Source: Pseudomonas fluorescens
GTDB lineage: Bacteria > Pseudomonadota > Gammaproteobacteria > Pseudomonadales > Pseudomonadaceae
Assembly (NCBI RefSeq): GCF_902497855.1
Contig: NZ_CABVHU010000011.1
Coordinates: 186,001 to 250,000, forward strand
Reading direction: 5' to 3'
DNA: 64,000 nt
Position 1 is the stretch's first letter. Each line of letters opens with the position of its first letter. The position numbers were made by a program, and so were the translations under genes. This document shows, in pieces, positions 49,363-58,483 of this stretch. The notes under the pieces were generated by a model that saw nothing but the letters and a program-made list of their open reading frames with translations, was not told the DNA's origin and ran no database searches.

Positions 49363-50481
49363 ATGAAAGTATTGATCACCGGTGCCAATGGATTTGTTGG
49401 CAAGAACCTTATTGCTCATCTGCAAGAGCGAAAAGACATCGAGGTGTTGCGATTCTGTCGTGAAGATGAAATCGCCAGTCTGCATTCACTCGTATCTGAG
49501 GTGGACTTTATTTTCCACTTGGCCGGTGTCAATCGTCCTCAGCATGTCGAAGAATTTAAGGTCGGTAACGCCGATTTGACTCAAACGTTATGCGCAGCGG
49601 TCGCGGCGAGTGGACGTAATGTTCCTCTACTGTATACCTCCTCAATACAAGCTGAGTTGGGCAACGCTTACGGCGATAGTAAACGCGAAGCTGAGGACGC
49701 TCTGCTGAACCTTTCTACGAAATTCGGCAATAGTGTGCATTTGTTCAGATTGCCAAACGTATTTGGGAAGTGGGCTCGGCCTAACTACAATTCGGCCGTA
49801 GCGACTTTCTGTCATAACATTGCAAATAATTTGCCTGTCAGTATCAACGACGCCAATGCGAAAATTTCACTGGTTTACATTGACGACGTAATAAGCAGTT
49901 TTATTTCTGTAATGGACGGTGAGCAGTCAGGTAATCCGTTTGTACAGGTCGAACCAAATTACTCGATAACCGTAGGTGAGCTCTCCGCGCAACTGTATGC
50001 ATTTAAAGAGAGTCGGCAGTCGATGGTGACTGCACGCGTGGGTACTGGTCTCGTGCGGGCGTTGTACTCGACCTATCTCAGCTATTTAAGGCCGGAAGAG
50101 TTCACTTACGAAGTTCCTAAGTACGGAGACGCTCGCGGCGTTTTCGTGGAGATGCTCAAAACCAAGGATTCGGGTCAGTTTTCATACTTCACCGCGCACC
50201 CGGGTATTACTCGAGGCGGTCATTATCATCATACGAAAACAGAAAAGTTTCTGGTTATTTCTGGTAAAGCCTGCTTCCGATTTCGCCACATAATATCGGG
50301 CGAATTCTATGAGTTATTCACAGATGGTGAATCACCAAAAATTGTTGAGACCGTGCCAGGTTGGAGCCATGACATCACCAACGTTGGCGAAAGTGAAATG
50401 ATCGTCATGCTGTGGGCGAACGAGATTTTTGATCGTGAGCTCCCGGACACCTACACTATGCCAGTGGGCACCGAAGCCTGA
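49363..50481 (+). CDS. wbjC: UDP-L-FucNAc pathway reductase/epimerase (WbjC/CapF type)
   Basis: A 372-residue two-domain enzyme. Residues ~1-245 form an NAD(P)-dependent SDR reductase (LITGANGFVGKNLIAHL at the start, YGDSKREAEDALL near 105-117). Residues ~250-372 form a cupin with metal-binding HYHHTKTEKFLVISGKA near 287-303. In CapF the cupin epimerises C3 and the SDR domain reduces C4. It starts 4 bases after wbjB and is followed by wbjD, the epimerase that completes UDP-L-FucNAc. Confidence 0.93.
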   Translation: MKVLITGANGFVGKNLIAHLQERKDIEVLRFCREDEIASLHSLVSEVDFIFHLAGVNRPQHVEEFKVGNADLTQTLCAAVAASGRNVPLLYTSSIQAELGNAYGDSKREAEDALLNLSTKFGNSVHLFRLPNVFGKWARPNYNSAVATFCHNIANNLPVSINDANAKISLVYIDDVISSFISVMDGEQSGNPFVQVEPNYSITVGELSAQLYAFKESRQSMVTARVGTGLVRALYSTYLSYLRPEEFTYEVPKYGDARGVFVEMLKTKDSGQFSYFTAHPGITRGGHYHHTKTEKFLVISGKACFRFRHIISGEFYELFTDGESPKIVETVPGWSHDITNVGESEMIVMLWANEIFDRELPDTYTMPVGTEA

Positions 50482-50504
50482 TCGTATTAGGAATGAGTAT
50501 TACA

Positions 50505-51635
50505 ATGAAAAAGTTAAAGATCGTTACTGTTGTGGGTACCCGTCCTGAAATCATTCGCTTGTCGCGCGTCATCACCGCGCTGGATAAGTATTGCGATCAC
50601 GTACTGGTTCACACAGGTCAAAATTACGATTATGAGTTGAATGAAATATTCTTCCAGGATCTAGGGATCCGCAAACCGGATCATTTTCTCAATGCCGCGG
50701 GCAGCAATGGTGCTGAGACCATAGGGAATGTGATCATTTCTGTGGACCGAGTCCTTGCTTCTGTTCAGCCTGAAGCTTTGCTGGTTTTGGGCGATACCAA
50801 TAGTTGCATGGCTGTCATTCCTGCCAAGCGTCGCAAGATTCCAACTTTTCACATGGAAGCTGGTAATCGTTGTTTTGATATGCGAGTGCCTGAGGAAATC
50901 AACCGGCGGATCGTAGATCATACTGCTGACATTAATCTGACTTACAGCACTATTGCGCGCGATTACTTGCTCAAAGAAGGTCTTTCACCTGATATGGTTA
51001 TCAAGACTGGTAGCCCGATGTTTGAAGTCCTGAATTATTATCGCGATGGAATCGAATCTTCGGACGTGTTGAAACGTTTGGGGCTTGAGGCTGGTAAGTT
51101 TTTTGTAGTAAGCGCACACCGCGAAGAGAATATCGATTCTGACAAAAATCTCCTGAAATTAGTCGATGTTCTCAATACCGTAGCGACAACCTTCGGTTAT
51201 CCGGTCATTGTTTCTACTCATCCACGCACTCAGAAGCGTGTTGATGCCATGGGAATTGTATTTCACGAAAACGTGAAACTTCTTAAACCTTTGGGTTTCA
51301 AAGATTACAACAAGCTGCAGTTGGAATCCAAAGCGGTGCTTTCTGACAGCGGTACCATCAGCGAAGAGTCTTCGATACTTAATTTTCCTGCGTTGAATAT
51401 ACGTGAGGCCCACGAGCGTCCAGAAGGAATGGAGGAGGCTGCGGTGATGATGGTGGGGCTCGAGGTCGAGCGAGTACTGCAAGGACTGATGGTTCTGGAT
51501 ACGCAAGCTTCCGGTACGGAGCGTACCCTGCGCCTGGTCGAAGATTACAACATGCCCAATGTGTCCGAAAAAGTAGCCCGGATCGTTCACAGTTATACCG
51601 ACTATGTAAATCGTATCGTCTGGAAGCGCTACTAA
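50505..51635 (+). CDS. wbjD: UDP-N-acetylglucosamine 2-epimerase-like (WbjD/CapG type)
   Basis: A 376-residue non-hydrolysing 2-epimerase fold. The start MKKLKIVTVVGTRPEIIRLSR and the active-site segments EAGNRCFDMRVPEEINRRIVDH (near 126-147) and SDSGTISEESSIL (near 282-294) are present. It turns UDP-L-PneNAc (2-acetamido-2,6-dideoxy-L-talose) into UDP-L-FucNAc, completing the wbjBCD route. ATG 50505 is preferred to ATG 50493 because the TTAGGA ribosome site would leave no spacer for the earlier codon. Confidence 0.93.
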   Translation: MKKLKIVTVVGTRPEIIRLSRVITALDKYCDHVLVHTGQNYDYELNEIFFQDLGIRKPDHFLNAAGSNGAETIGNVIISVDRVLASVQPEALLVLGDTNSCMAVIPAKRRKIPTFHMEAGNRCFDMRVPEEINRRIVDHTADINLTYSTIARDYLLKEGLSPDMVIKTGSPMFEVLNYYRDGIESSDVLKRLGLEAGKFFVVSAHREENIDSDKNLLKLVDVLNTVATTFGYPVIVSTHPRTQKRVDAMGIVFHENVKLLKPLGFKDYNKLQLESKAVLSDSGTISEESSILNFPALNIREAHERPEGMEEAAVMMVGLEVERVLQGLMVLDTQASGTERTLRLVEDYNMPNVSEKVARIVHSYTDYVNRIVWKRY

Positions 51636-51649
51636 TTCGAGTTGTGATT

Positions 51650-52903
51650 ATGCCTGAGAAGAAACTGAGAATCTTGGTGGTTACGCAATATTTTTGGCCG
51701 GAAAATATGCGTATAAACGATCTGGTTCGTGATTTTATCGATAAAGGACATTCGGTCACCGTGTTGACGGGTCTGCCTAATTACCCGGAAGGAGCAGTAT
51801 TCGATGAATTTCTGGCAGCGCCTGAGCGTTTCAATGACTACTTTGATGCCAGAATTGTCCGGGTACCGATGCTTCCGCGAGGTAAGCGCAGCATTAATTT
51901 GGCATTGAATTATCTCAGTTTCTTTACTAGCGCCTCAGTCGTTGGTGCCTACAAGTTGCGTGGCGAGCAGTTCGACGCAGTCTTCGTATATGCAGTATCA
52001 CCGATCATGGCTGCCATTCCGGCATTGGTGATTGGTCGGTTGAAAAAAACCCCCGTATTTGTGTGGGTTCTTGATCTCTGGCCTGAAACACTCAGAGCTG
52101 TAGGCGTTTTGAAAAAACCTGCGCTGCTGTCGTTGGTCGGTAAAATGGTTTCATGGATTTACAACCGTACTGATTATTTGCTTCTGCAGTCGCATGGTTT
52201 TTTTGACAATGTTCAAAAATATTGTACGAAAGATATATCTCCCCAGCGACTAGTCTATTTTCCAAGTTGGGCTGAAGATGATTTTTCTGCAGTCGAAGAT
52301 CGAGACTCAACCTTGCTGGCACGTGACAATACGGTCTTTACTGTATTGTTCGCGGGCAATCTAGGAGAAGCACAAGATCTTCCCGCTGTGTTGGATGCGG
52401 CCGAAGCTTTGGTTGACAAGGTAGCTGTGCGCTGGGTAATTGTTGGCGATGGGCGCATGAGCCATTGGCTAAGTCAACAAGTCCAGTCCAGAGGGCTAGG
52501 TAACGTGTTGCTATTAGGTCGACATCCTCTGGAGGAGATGCCAGCTCTTTTCGCTTGTGCAGATGCTTTGCTCGTGTCACTTAAGACCAACGACGTTTTT
52601 GAGAAGACAATACCTGGAAAAGTACAGGCTTATCTTGCCTCAGGCAGGCCGCTGTTAGGGATGATCAACGGAGAGGCAGCAAGAGTGATTGGAGACTCGG
52701 GTGCCGGTCTCACATGCTCTTCTGGTGATTCGAAAGGCTTGGCAGAGATTACGTTGGCGCTGGCGCAATCGGACGCAAATCAGTTGAAGGCAATGGGTGA
52801 ATCCGGTCGGCAATATTACTTGAGTAATTATTCGAAACCCCTCCTTCTAGCCCGACTGGAAGATCTTTTCAGAAGCGCCACCTTAAGAAAGGCCAGCCAT
52901 TGA
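51650..52903 (+). CDS. wbjE: GT4-family glycosyltransferase, probable L-FucNAc transferase
   Basis: A 417-residue GT-B glycosyltransferase. It begins KLRILVVTQYFWPENMRIND and has the donor-binding C-terminal domain with FAGNLGEAQDLPAVLDAAE near 225-243 and the EX7E-like region IPGKVQAYLASGRPLLG near 318-334. It follows wbjBCD as in P. aeruginosa O11, so it most likely transfers L-FucNAc to the lipid-linked first sugar. The start could also be GTG at 51644. Stop and next start overlap. Confidence 0.88.
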   Translation: MPEKKLRILVVTQYFWPENMRINDLVRDFIDKGHSVTVLTGLPNYPEGAVFDEFLAAPERFNDYFDARIVRVPMLPRGKRSINLALNYLSFFTSASVVGAYKLRGEQFDAVFVYAVSPIMAAIPALVIGRLKKTPVFVWVLDLWPETLRAVGVLKKPALLSLVGKMVSWIYNRTDYLLLQSHGFFDNVQKYCTKDISPQRLVYFPSWAEDDFSAVEDRDSTLLARDNTVFTVLFAGNLGEAQDLPAVLDAAEALVDKVAVRWVIVGDGRMSHWLSQQVQSRGLGNVLLLGRHPLEEMPALFACADALLVSLKTNDVFEKTIPGKVQAYLASGRPLLGMINGEAARVIGDSGAGLTCSSGDSKGLAEITLALAQSDANQLKAMGESGRQYYLSNYSKPLLLARLEDLFRSATLRKASH

Positions 52904-53865
52904 TGCAGTATTCTATTTTGTTGACTGGGGCGACGGGGTTCGTTGGCGGCGCCATTCTCAAGCGCTTATACAACGAAAAAAAATATCCTGTTGCTGCGGT
53001 TGTCCGAGGTGAATCCCAGCTTCCGGTACAGGACATTCCGACGGTACGCATCGGCTCCTTTGATGGCGAAACCCAGTGGAAGGAAAATCTCATAAAATTT
53101 AACGTGATTATTCACTCTGCTGCACGGGTTCACGTCATGAATGAGGCCGAGTCCGATCCGTTGGCGGCGTTTCGCAAAGTGAATGTTGAAGGTACTTTGA
53201 ATCTTGCTCGTCAGGCGGCCGCCTCTGGTGTGCGGAGATTCATTTTTATCAGTTCTATTAAGGTCAATGGAGAGGGGACGACTGCGGGCGCTGCCTACAC
53301 TGGCGATGATGCTCCCGCTCCGGTAGATCCCTACGGTATTTCGAAAATGGAGGCTGAACAGGGACTTCGACAGCTTTCTGCGGAAACCGGGATGGAGGTG
53401 GTTATTATCCGGCCGGTCTTGGTCTATGGACCGGGAGTCAAAGCAAATTTTCTGAGCATGATGCGCTGGCTGGACAAGGGAATTCCCCTACCTTTCGGCG
53501 CAATTTACAATAATCGTAGTCTCGTTGCTCTCGATAATCTGGTAGATCTGGTAGTGACCTGTATTAGTCACCCAGCAGCTGCCAATCAGACCTTTCTTGT
53601 GAGCGATGGGGAGGATTTATCCACGACCGCATTGCTTAGCAGGATGGCGAAAGCGCTTCACAAGCCGGCGCGACTTATTCCTGTACCCAGCTGGGTGCTT
53701 CAGGGTGGCGCAGCGTTGTTGGGTAAGAAAGCACTCTCCCAGCGTCTATGTGGATCGCTGCAAGTCGATATTTCCAAGACCCGCACTCTTTTAGGCTGGA
53801 CGCCGCCAGTCAGTGTTGATGAGGCTTTGGCGGCAACTGCATTACATTTTCGGGAACATCAATAA
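52903..53865 (+). CDS. wbpV: NAD-dependent epimerase/dehydratase, WbpV/WbjF type
   Basis: A 320-residue SDR with LLTGATGFVGGAIL near residues 6-19, HSAARVHVMNE near 70-80, SSIKVNGEGT near 121 and catalytic YGISKMEAEQGL near 146-157. This family reduces UDP-4-keto-6-deoxy-GlcNAc, made by WbpM, to UDP-D-FucNAc or UDP-D-QuiNAc, the donor for WbpL. Which of the two is not decidable from sequence by eye. The ATG overlaps the wbjE stop, and wbpL follows two bases later. Confidence 0.9.
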   Translation: MQYSILLTGATGFVGGAILKRLYNEKKYPVAAVVRGESQLPVQDIPTVRIGSFDGETQWKENLIKFNVIIHSAARVHVMNEAESDPLAAFRKVNVEGTLNLARQAAASGVRRFIFISSIKVNGEGTTAGAAYTGDDAPAPVDPYGISKMEAEQGLRQLSAETGMEVVIIRPVLVYGPGVKANFLSMMRWLDKGIPLPFGAIYNNRSLVALDNLVDLVVTCISHPAAANQTFLVSDGEDLSTTALLSRMAKALHKPARLIPVPSWVLQGGAALLGKKALSQRLCGSLQVDISKTRTLLGWTPPVSVDEALAATALHFREHQ

Positions 53866-53867
53866 CA

Positions 53868-54902
53868 ATGATTTACTTGTGGCTAATTCCAACTGTTGCC
53901 GTTCTTTCATTGGGGCTCACTGCAGCTTTACGTCGTTATGCTCTGAGTCGAAGCATTATCGATATCCCTAATGCGCGAAGCTCTCACTCCATCCCAACCC
54001 CACGCGGTGGTGGAGTGGCAATCGTCATCGCTTTTCTCGTATCGCTACCCGTTCTTGGTTATGCAGGGTTAGTTCCATGGTCGCAGCTCATTGCTGTAGG
54101 CGGCGCGGGTGTTTTAGTCGCCGTAATAGGGTTTATGGATGATCATGGTCATATAGCAGCTCGTTGGCGGTTGCTTGGTCATTTCAGTGCAGCTGTATGG
54201 GCGTTGTTATGGACAGGAGGCTTTCCTCCTATAGTCCTTTTTGGTCTGAGCGTAGACCTGCACTGGATTGGCCATATTCTTGCGGCAATTTATCTGGTTT
54301 GGGTTCTCAATCTCTGCAACTTCATGGATGGGATTGACGGAATTGCCAGCGTTGAAGCTTTGTGCGTGTGCCTTGGCGCCTGCTTGCTTTATTGGATCAA
54401 CGGCGTTCCAACACTGATCTGGGGCCCGCTGGTTTTGGCAATGGCGGTTCTCGGTTTCCTTTATTGGAATTTCCCTCCTGCGCGCATTTTTATGGGGGAT
54501 GCGGGGAGTGGTTTCCTGGGGGTTGCCCTGGGTGTGTTGTCTCTACAGGCCGCCTGGCAATCGTCAGAACTATTCTGGGCATGGTTGATTCTTTTAGGCG
54601 TCTTCATAGTCGATGCCACGTTTACTCTGTTACGTCGATTGATCCGCGGCGACAAAATTTACGAGGCGCATCGTAGTCACGCCTATCAGTTCGCCTCTCG
54701 ACAGTTTGGCAAACATTTACCTGTGACCTTGGCTGTAGGTGCAATCAATCTGTTCTGGTTGCTCCCCATTGCTTACTGGGTGACCTACTGGGGACTTGAT
54801 GGCGCTCTTGGTTTGGCTGTGGCGTACTTCCCATTGATCATTCTCGCTGTGAAATTCCACGCAGGGCAGCTCGAAAGCTCCGTCTCGGCGTCATCCAGTT
54901 AA
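53868..54902 (+). CDS. wbpL: Undecaprenyl-phosphate glycosyl-1-phosphate transferase WbpL
   Basis: A 344-residue membrane enzyme with about eleven helices of the WecA/MraY type. Signatures are RSSHSIPTPRGGGVAI near residues 38-53, the aspartate motif NFMDGIDGIASVEA near 150-163, FMGDAGSGFLG near 204-214 and the basic loop HRSHAYQFASRQF near 266-278. It starts O-antigen synthesis by putting the first D-6-deoxy-HexNAc phosphate on undecaprenyl phosphate. It is followed by wbpM after 84 bases. Confidence 0.95.
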   Translation: MIYLWLIPTVAVLSLGLTAALRRYALSRSIIDIPNARSSHSIPTPRGGGVAIVIAFLVSLPVLGYAGLVPWSQLIAVGGAGVLVAVIGFMDDHGHIAARWRLLGHFSAAVWALLWTGGFPPIVLFGLSVDLHWIGHILAAIYLVWVLNLCNFMDGIDGIASVEALCVCLGACLLYWINGVPTLIWGPLVLAMAVLGFLYWNFPPARIFMGDAGSGFLGVALGVLSLQAAWQSSELFWAWLILLGVFIVDATFTLLRRLIRGDKIYEAHRSHAYQFASRQFGKHLPVTLAVGAINLFWLLPIAYWVTYWGLDGALGLAVAYFPLIILAVKFHAGQLESSVSASSS

Positions 54903-54986
54903 GCTTTGGAGACTGATTTAGCAGGTGTCGGTTGGGTTCGGAAAGGTACAATGATCGAGTCATATCCAGTTTAGGAGCGGGACAAG

Positions 54987-56996
54987 GTGTTTGAAGCGTT
55001 TATGGATAGGTTACGAGCTCTTTTACTGGGGCTACCACGCCGCCAAAAGCGACTGATTCAGGTTTCGACCGACGTTGTTTTGGTATGGGCTGCTCTGTGG
55101 CTGGCGTTTGTGGTTCGTCTTGGCATTGACGAGATGGTGAACCCATTTCTCGTCCATCCTTGGCTTTTCCTGATTGCTCCAATTGTTGCAATACCGTTGT
55201 TTATCCGCTTCGGCATGTATCGTGCGGTGATGCGCTATTTCGGCAATGATGCGCTAATCGCCATTATCAAGGCCGTGAGCTTGTCATCGCTGATTCTTGG
55301 GGTAATCGTTTATTGGTACAGCAACCATCAGAATATCGTCCCTCGTTCGATCATCTTCAATTATTGGTGGTTGAGCATGATCATGATTGGCGGCTTGCGA
55401 TTGGCAATGCGGCAGTATTTCCTGGGGGACTGGTTTGCTGCAGTCCAGCATGTGCCATTTGCCAGCCGGGACGATGGACTGCCAAGAGTGGCTGTTTATG
55501 GCGCCGGTGCTGCGGGGAACCAGCTTGTTGCCGCATTGCGCATGGGGCGGGCCATGCGGCCGGTCGCGTTTATTGATGATGACAATGGCATTGCCGAGCG
55601 GATTATCTCAGGTCTGCACGTCTACAAGCCAAAGCACATTCAACGAATGATCGACGTCACCGGAGCGCAAGAAGTTCTCCTCGCGATTCCATCGTCTAAC
55701 AGAGGCCGTCGCCGCGAGATCCTTACTTTCCTTGAGGGTTTCCCGTTGCATGTTCGAAGTGTGCCGGGTTTTATGGATCTGGCCAGTGGCAGAGTTAAGG
55801 TCGATGACATTCAGGAAGTCGATATCGCCGACTTGTTGGGTCGTGACTCCGTGCCAGCGCAAGGAGAATTGCTCGAACATTGCATCAAGGGGCAGTCGGT
55901 CCTTGTCACCGGGGCAGGAGGCTCCATTGGTTCTGAGCTTTGCCGTCAAATACTGGCGTTGCGGCCCACAACACTTTTACTGCTTGATCATAGCGAGTTT
56001 AATCTCTACAACATCTTGTCAGAACTGGAGCAGCGCATCGCGCGCGAATCCTTGCCGGTTCGTCTGCTACCAATTCTTGGTTCCGTTCGCAATCCGGACA
56101 AGCTGCTGGATGTGATGAAAACCTGGCGCGTAGACACGGTCTACCATGCTGCCGCTTACAAACACGTGCCTATGGTCGAGCACAACATTGCCGAAGGCGT
56201 TCTGAACAATGTGATCGGGACGCTCAATACCGCTCAGGCTGCCCTTCAGGCCGGTGTTGCCAACTTTGTGTTGATCTCCACGGACAAGGCCGTGCGGCCG
56301 ACCAATGTGATGGGCAGTACCAAGCGCCTTGCCGAGTTGACGCTGCAAGCACTGAGCCGTGAGGTTGCCCCGGTGCTCTTTAGTGACACGGGCAATGTGT
56401 CGCGGGTTAATAAAACCCGCTTCACCATGGTCCGGTTTGGCAATGTGTTGGGGTCTTCCGGCTCGGTGATCCCGTTGTTCCACAAGCAGATCAAGTCGGG
56501 TGGACCGCTGACCGTTACTCATCCGAAGATCACTCGCTATTTCATGACGATTCCTGAAGCTGCCCAGTTAGTGATCCAAGCGGGTTCCATGGGGCAGGGA
56601 GGGGATGTGTTCGTGCTGGACATGGGTGAGCCTGTGAAAATCGTCGAGTTAGCAGAGAAGATGATTCACTTGTCCGGGTTGAGCGTTCGTTCGGACAAGA
56701 ATCCCCATGGCGATATCTCGATTGAATTCACCGGTCTACGGCCTGGCGAAAAGCTTTACGAAGAGTTGCTGATCGGGGACAACGTAGCAGCGACTCAACA
56801 TCCAATGATTATGACTGCAAATGAAGACCATCTGGCTTGGGATGTACTCAAGGCTAAGCTGACCGAACTACTCAATGCTGTTGAAAAGGATGACTACGCT
56901 CGCGTCCGCCAACTCCTGCGCGAAACCGTCAGCGGCTACACCCCTGACGGCGAAATCGTCGACTGGATCTACCAGCAGCGTCGCCTCGAACCCTGA
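54987..56996 (+). CDS. wbpM: UDP-GlcNAc C4,C6 dehydratase WbpM
   Basis: A 669-residue membrane-bound dehydratase. Four helices (about residues 25-130) and a Rossmann-like linker (VAVYGAGAAGNQLV near 168) precede the catalytic SDR domain, which has VLVTGAGGSIGSELC near 306. The active site LISTDKAVRPTNVMGSTK has Met where smaller relatives have Tyr, the altered SMK triad known in WbpM. It makes UDP-4-keto-6-deoxy-GlcNAc for WbpV. The start is GTG 54987 with AGGAG upstream; ATG 55002 would give 664 residues and is also possible. In P. aeruginosa wbpM closes the O-antigen locus in the same way. Confidence 0.95.
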   Translation: MFEAFMDRLRALLLGLPRRQKRLIQVSTDVVLVWAALWLAFVVRLGIDEMVNPFLVHPWLFLIAPIVAIPLFIRFGMYRAVMRYFGNDALIAIIKAVSLSSLILGVIVYWYSNHQNIVPRSIIFNYWWLSMIMIGGLRLAMRQYFLGDWFAAVQHVPFASRDDGLPRVAVYGAGAAGNQLVAALRMGRAMRPVAFIDDDNGIAERIISGLHVYKPKHIQRMIDVTGAQEVLLAIPSSNRGRRREILTFLEGFPLHVRSVPGFMDLASGRVKVDDIQEVDIADLLGRDSVPAQGELLEHCIKGQSVLVTGAGGSIGSELCRQILALRPTTLLLLDHSEFNLYNILSELEQRIARESLPVRLLPILGSVRNPDKLLDVMKTWRVDTVYHAAAYKHVPMVEHNIAEGVLNNVIGTLNTAQAALQAGVANFVLISTDKAVRPTNVMGSTKRLAELTLQALSREVAPVLFSDTGNVSRVNKTRFTMVRFGNVLGSSGSVIPLFHKQIKSGGPLTVTHPKITRYFMTIPEAAQLVIQAGSMGQGGDVFVLDMGEPVKIVELAEKMIHLSGLSVRSDKNPHGDISIEFTGLRPGEKLYEELLIGDNVAATQHPMIMTANEDHLAWDVLKAKLTELLNAVEKDDYARVRQLLRETVSGYTPDGEIVDWIYQQRRLEP

Positions 56997-57109
56997 TTGT
57001 TTCACATCCTGCAACAGACACATTTTTGACAGTCTCCATCCATCGCCTAAGTTTGGAAGGCAGCTTCGGAAAAAGCTGCTTTCCCAATCGATGTCATGGA
57101 GCGTCATTT

Positions 57110-57445
57110 ATGCGTACTGGCTACTTCTATTCTCTGGTTTTCGCCCTGCTCACCAGCGCCTCTATCGCCGCTGTTGCTGCGCCAGCAGTCAAGCCCGAAG
57201 CTGGCAATGCACCCCAGGTGCAACAAATGTCCCCCGAGGCACAGTCCGGTAAAGTCGATCTCAACAAGGCGGATGCGTCGACCCTGCAGAGTGAGCTGTC
57301 CGGTATCGGGGAGGCCAAGGCCCAGGCGATTGTTGCGTATCGTGAGAGTAATGGGGCGTTTTCGTCAGTGGACGAGTTGCTTGAGGTCAAAGGGATCGGC
57401 AAAGCCCTGCTCGATAGGAATCGCGAGAAGCTTGTAGTGAACTAA
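57110..57445 (+). CDS. ComEA-like helix-hairpin-helix protein
   Basis: A 111-residue exported protein. A signal peptide covers residues 1-24 (ending SIAAVAA). A tandem helix-hairpin-helix unit follows, VDLNKADASTLQSELSGIGEAKAQAIVAYR near 46-75, with DELLEVKGIGKALL near 86-99. It belongs to the short ComEA family, which binds DNA in the periplasm during uptake. A gene of this type follows wbpM in pseudomonads. A longer upstream frame (from 57026) is rejected because it breaks the signal peptide. Terminator just downstream. Confidence 0.9.
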   Translation: MRTGYFYSLVFALLTSASIAAVAAPAVKPEAGNAPQVQQMSPEAQSGKVDLNKADASTLQSELSGIGEAKAQAIVAYRESNGAFSSVDELLEVKGIGKALLDRNREKLVVN

Positions 57446-57464
57446 GCTACTAAGACAACGCCAG

Positions 57465-57490
57465 AGGCCGGTCATTTGACCGGCCTTTTT
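57465..57490 (+). terminator. Intrinsic terminator after the ComEA-like gene
   Basis: AGGCCGGTCA and TGACCGGCCTTTTT form a strong hairpin with a T run, 19 bases after the stop. Confidence 0.95.
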
Positions 57491-57656
57491 GCATTTGGCG
57501 AACGGCCAAGACAGTGCACCTTCTGTCAGCCCGAGGAAAATTACGACTATCATATTCATATAATATTATGTATATAATAAATTGATCGCCCACTGACGGG
57601 TTTTGAACCCGGGCGCTTGTCTTTCCTTCGAGCCTCTTTTATCCAGGAGCACTGTC

Positions 57657-58451
57657 ATGAACTCTGTCCAATCCCAGGGAACAGCCCTCGTCACCGGTGC
57701 CTCCTCCGGCATCGGTGCGATCTACGCCGAGCGATTGGCGGCGCGTGGTTTCGATTTGTTGCTGGTGGCTCGCGATCAGGAGCGGCTGGAAGCGGCGGCG
57801 AGCACGTTGCGCGCCGAACATGGCGTTCAGGTTGAGGTGCTCAGGGCTGATCTGACGCAAAAGAATGATGTGCTCAAACTTGAGCAGCGCCTGCGTAGCG
57901 ACTCCAGTATCAGTTTGCTGCTGAACAACGCCGGTGTTGCAGCGGATGGCTTGCTGGCCAATGCCGATATGGATCAGTTGGAGCAATTGATCCAGCTGAA
58001 CGTTACAACGGTGACGCGGCTGGCGTCGGCGGCGGCGGCTGGTTTTGCCAAGGCGGGCAGGGGAACGATCATCAATATCGCCTCTGTGGTGGCCTTGTTT
58101 CCCGAGCGCTTCAACGCAACTTACAGCGCCAGCAAGGCTTATGTGTTAAGTCTGACCCAGTCGTTGAACGCCGAGCTGGATGGCACCGGGGTCCAGGTTC
58201 AAGCCGTGTTGCCTGGTGTAACACGCACCGAGATCTGGGAACGCTCCGGTATCGATGCTACCCAGATCCCGGCGGATATGGTGATGGAGGCGGGGGAGAT
58301 GGTGGATGCGGCGTTGTCGGGGCTGGACCAGGGTGAGTTGGTCACCATTCCTTCGTTGCCGGATGCCGCCGACTGGGATGCCTTTGTTGCAGCGCGTCAC
58401 GTGATGGCGCCGAATCTTTCCAAAAGCAAGGCCGCCTCGCGTTACAAGTGA
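57657..58451 (+). CDS. Short-chain dehydrogenase/reductase
   Basis: A 264-residue classical SDR. The motif VTGASSGIGAIYAERL lies near residues 12-27, NNAGVAADG near 87-95, and catalytic Ser plus YSASKAYVLSL (Tyr near 156) follow. AGGAG precedes the ATG at 57657. The upstream region is strikingly AT-rich (57545-57585), a probable promoter. It is followed after 32 bases by a FabF-type condensing enzyme, suggesting a small fatty-acid or polyketide-like unit in which this protein may reduce a keto group. The substrate is unknown. Confidence 0.88.
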   Translation: MNSVQSQGTALVTGASSGIGAIYAERLAARGFDLLLVARDQERLEAAASTLRAEHGVQVEVLRADLTQKNDVLKLEQRLRSDSSISLLLNNAGVAADGLLANADMDQLEQLIQLNVTTVTRLASAAAAGFAKAGRGTIINIASVVALFPERFNATYSASKAYVLSLTQSLNAELDGTGVQVQAVLPGVTRTEIWERSGIDATQIPADMVMEAGEMVDAALSGLDQGELVTIPSLPDAADWDAFVAARHVMAPNLSKSKAASRYK

Positions 58452-58483
58452 GGTGCCATCCATTGGTTTGAGGTAATTGCGGT

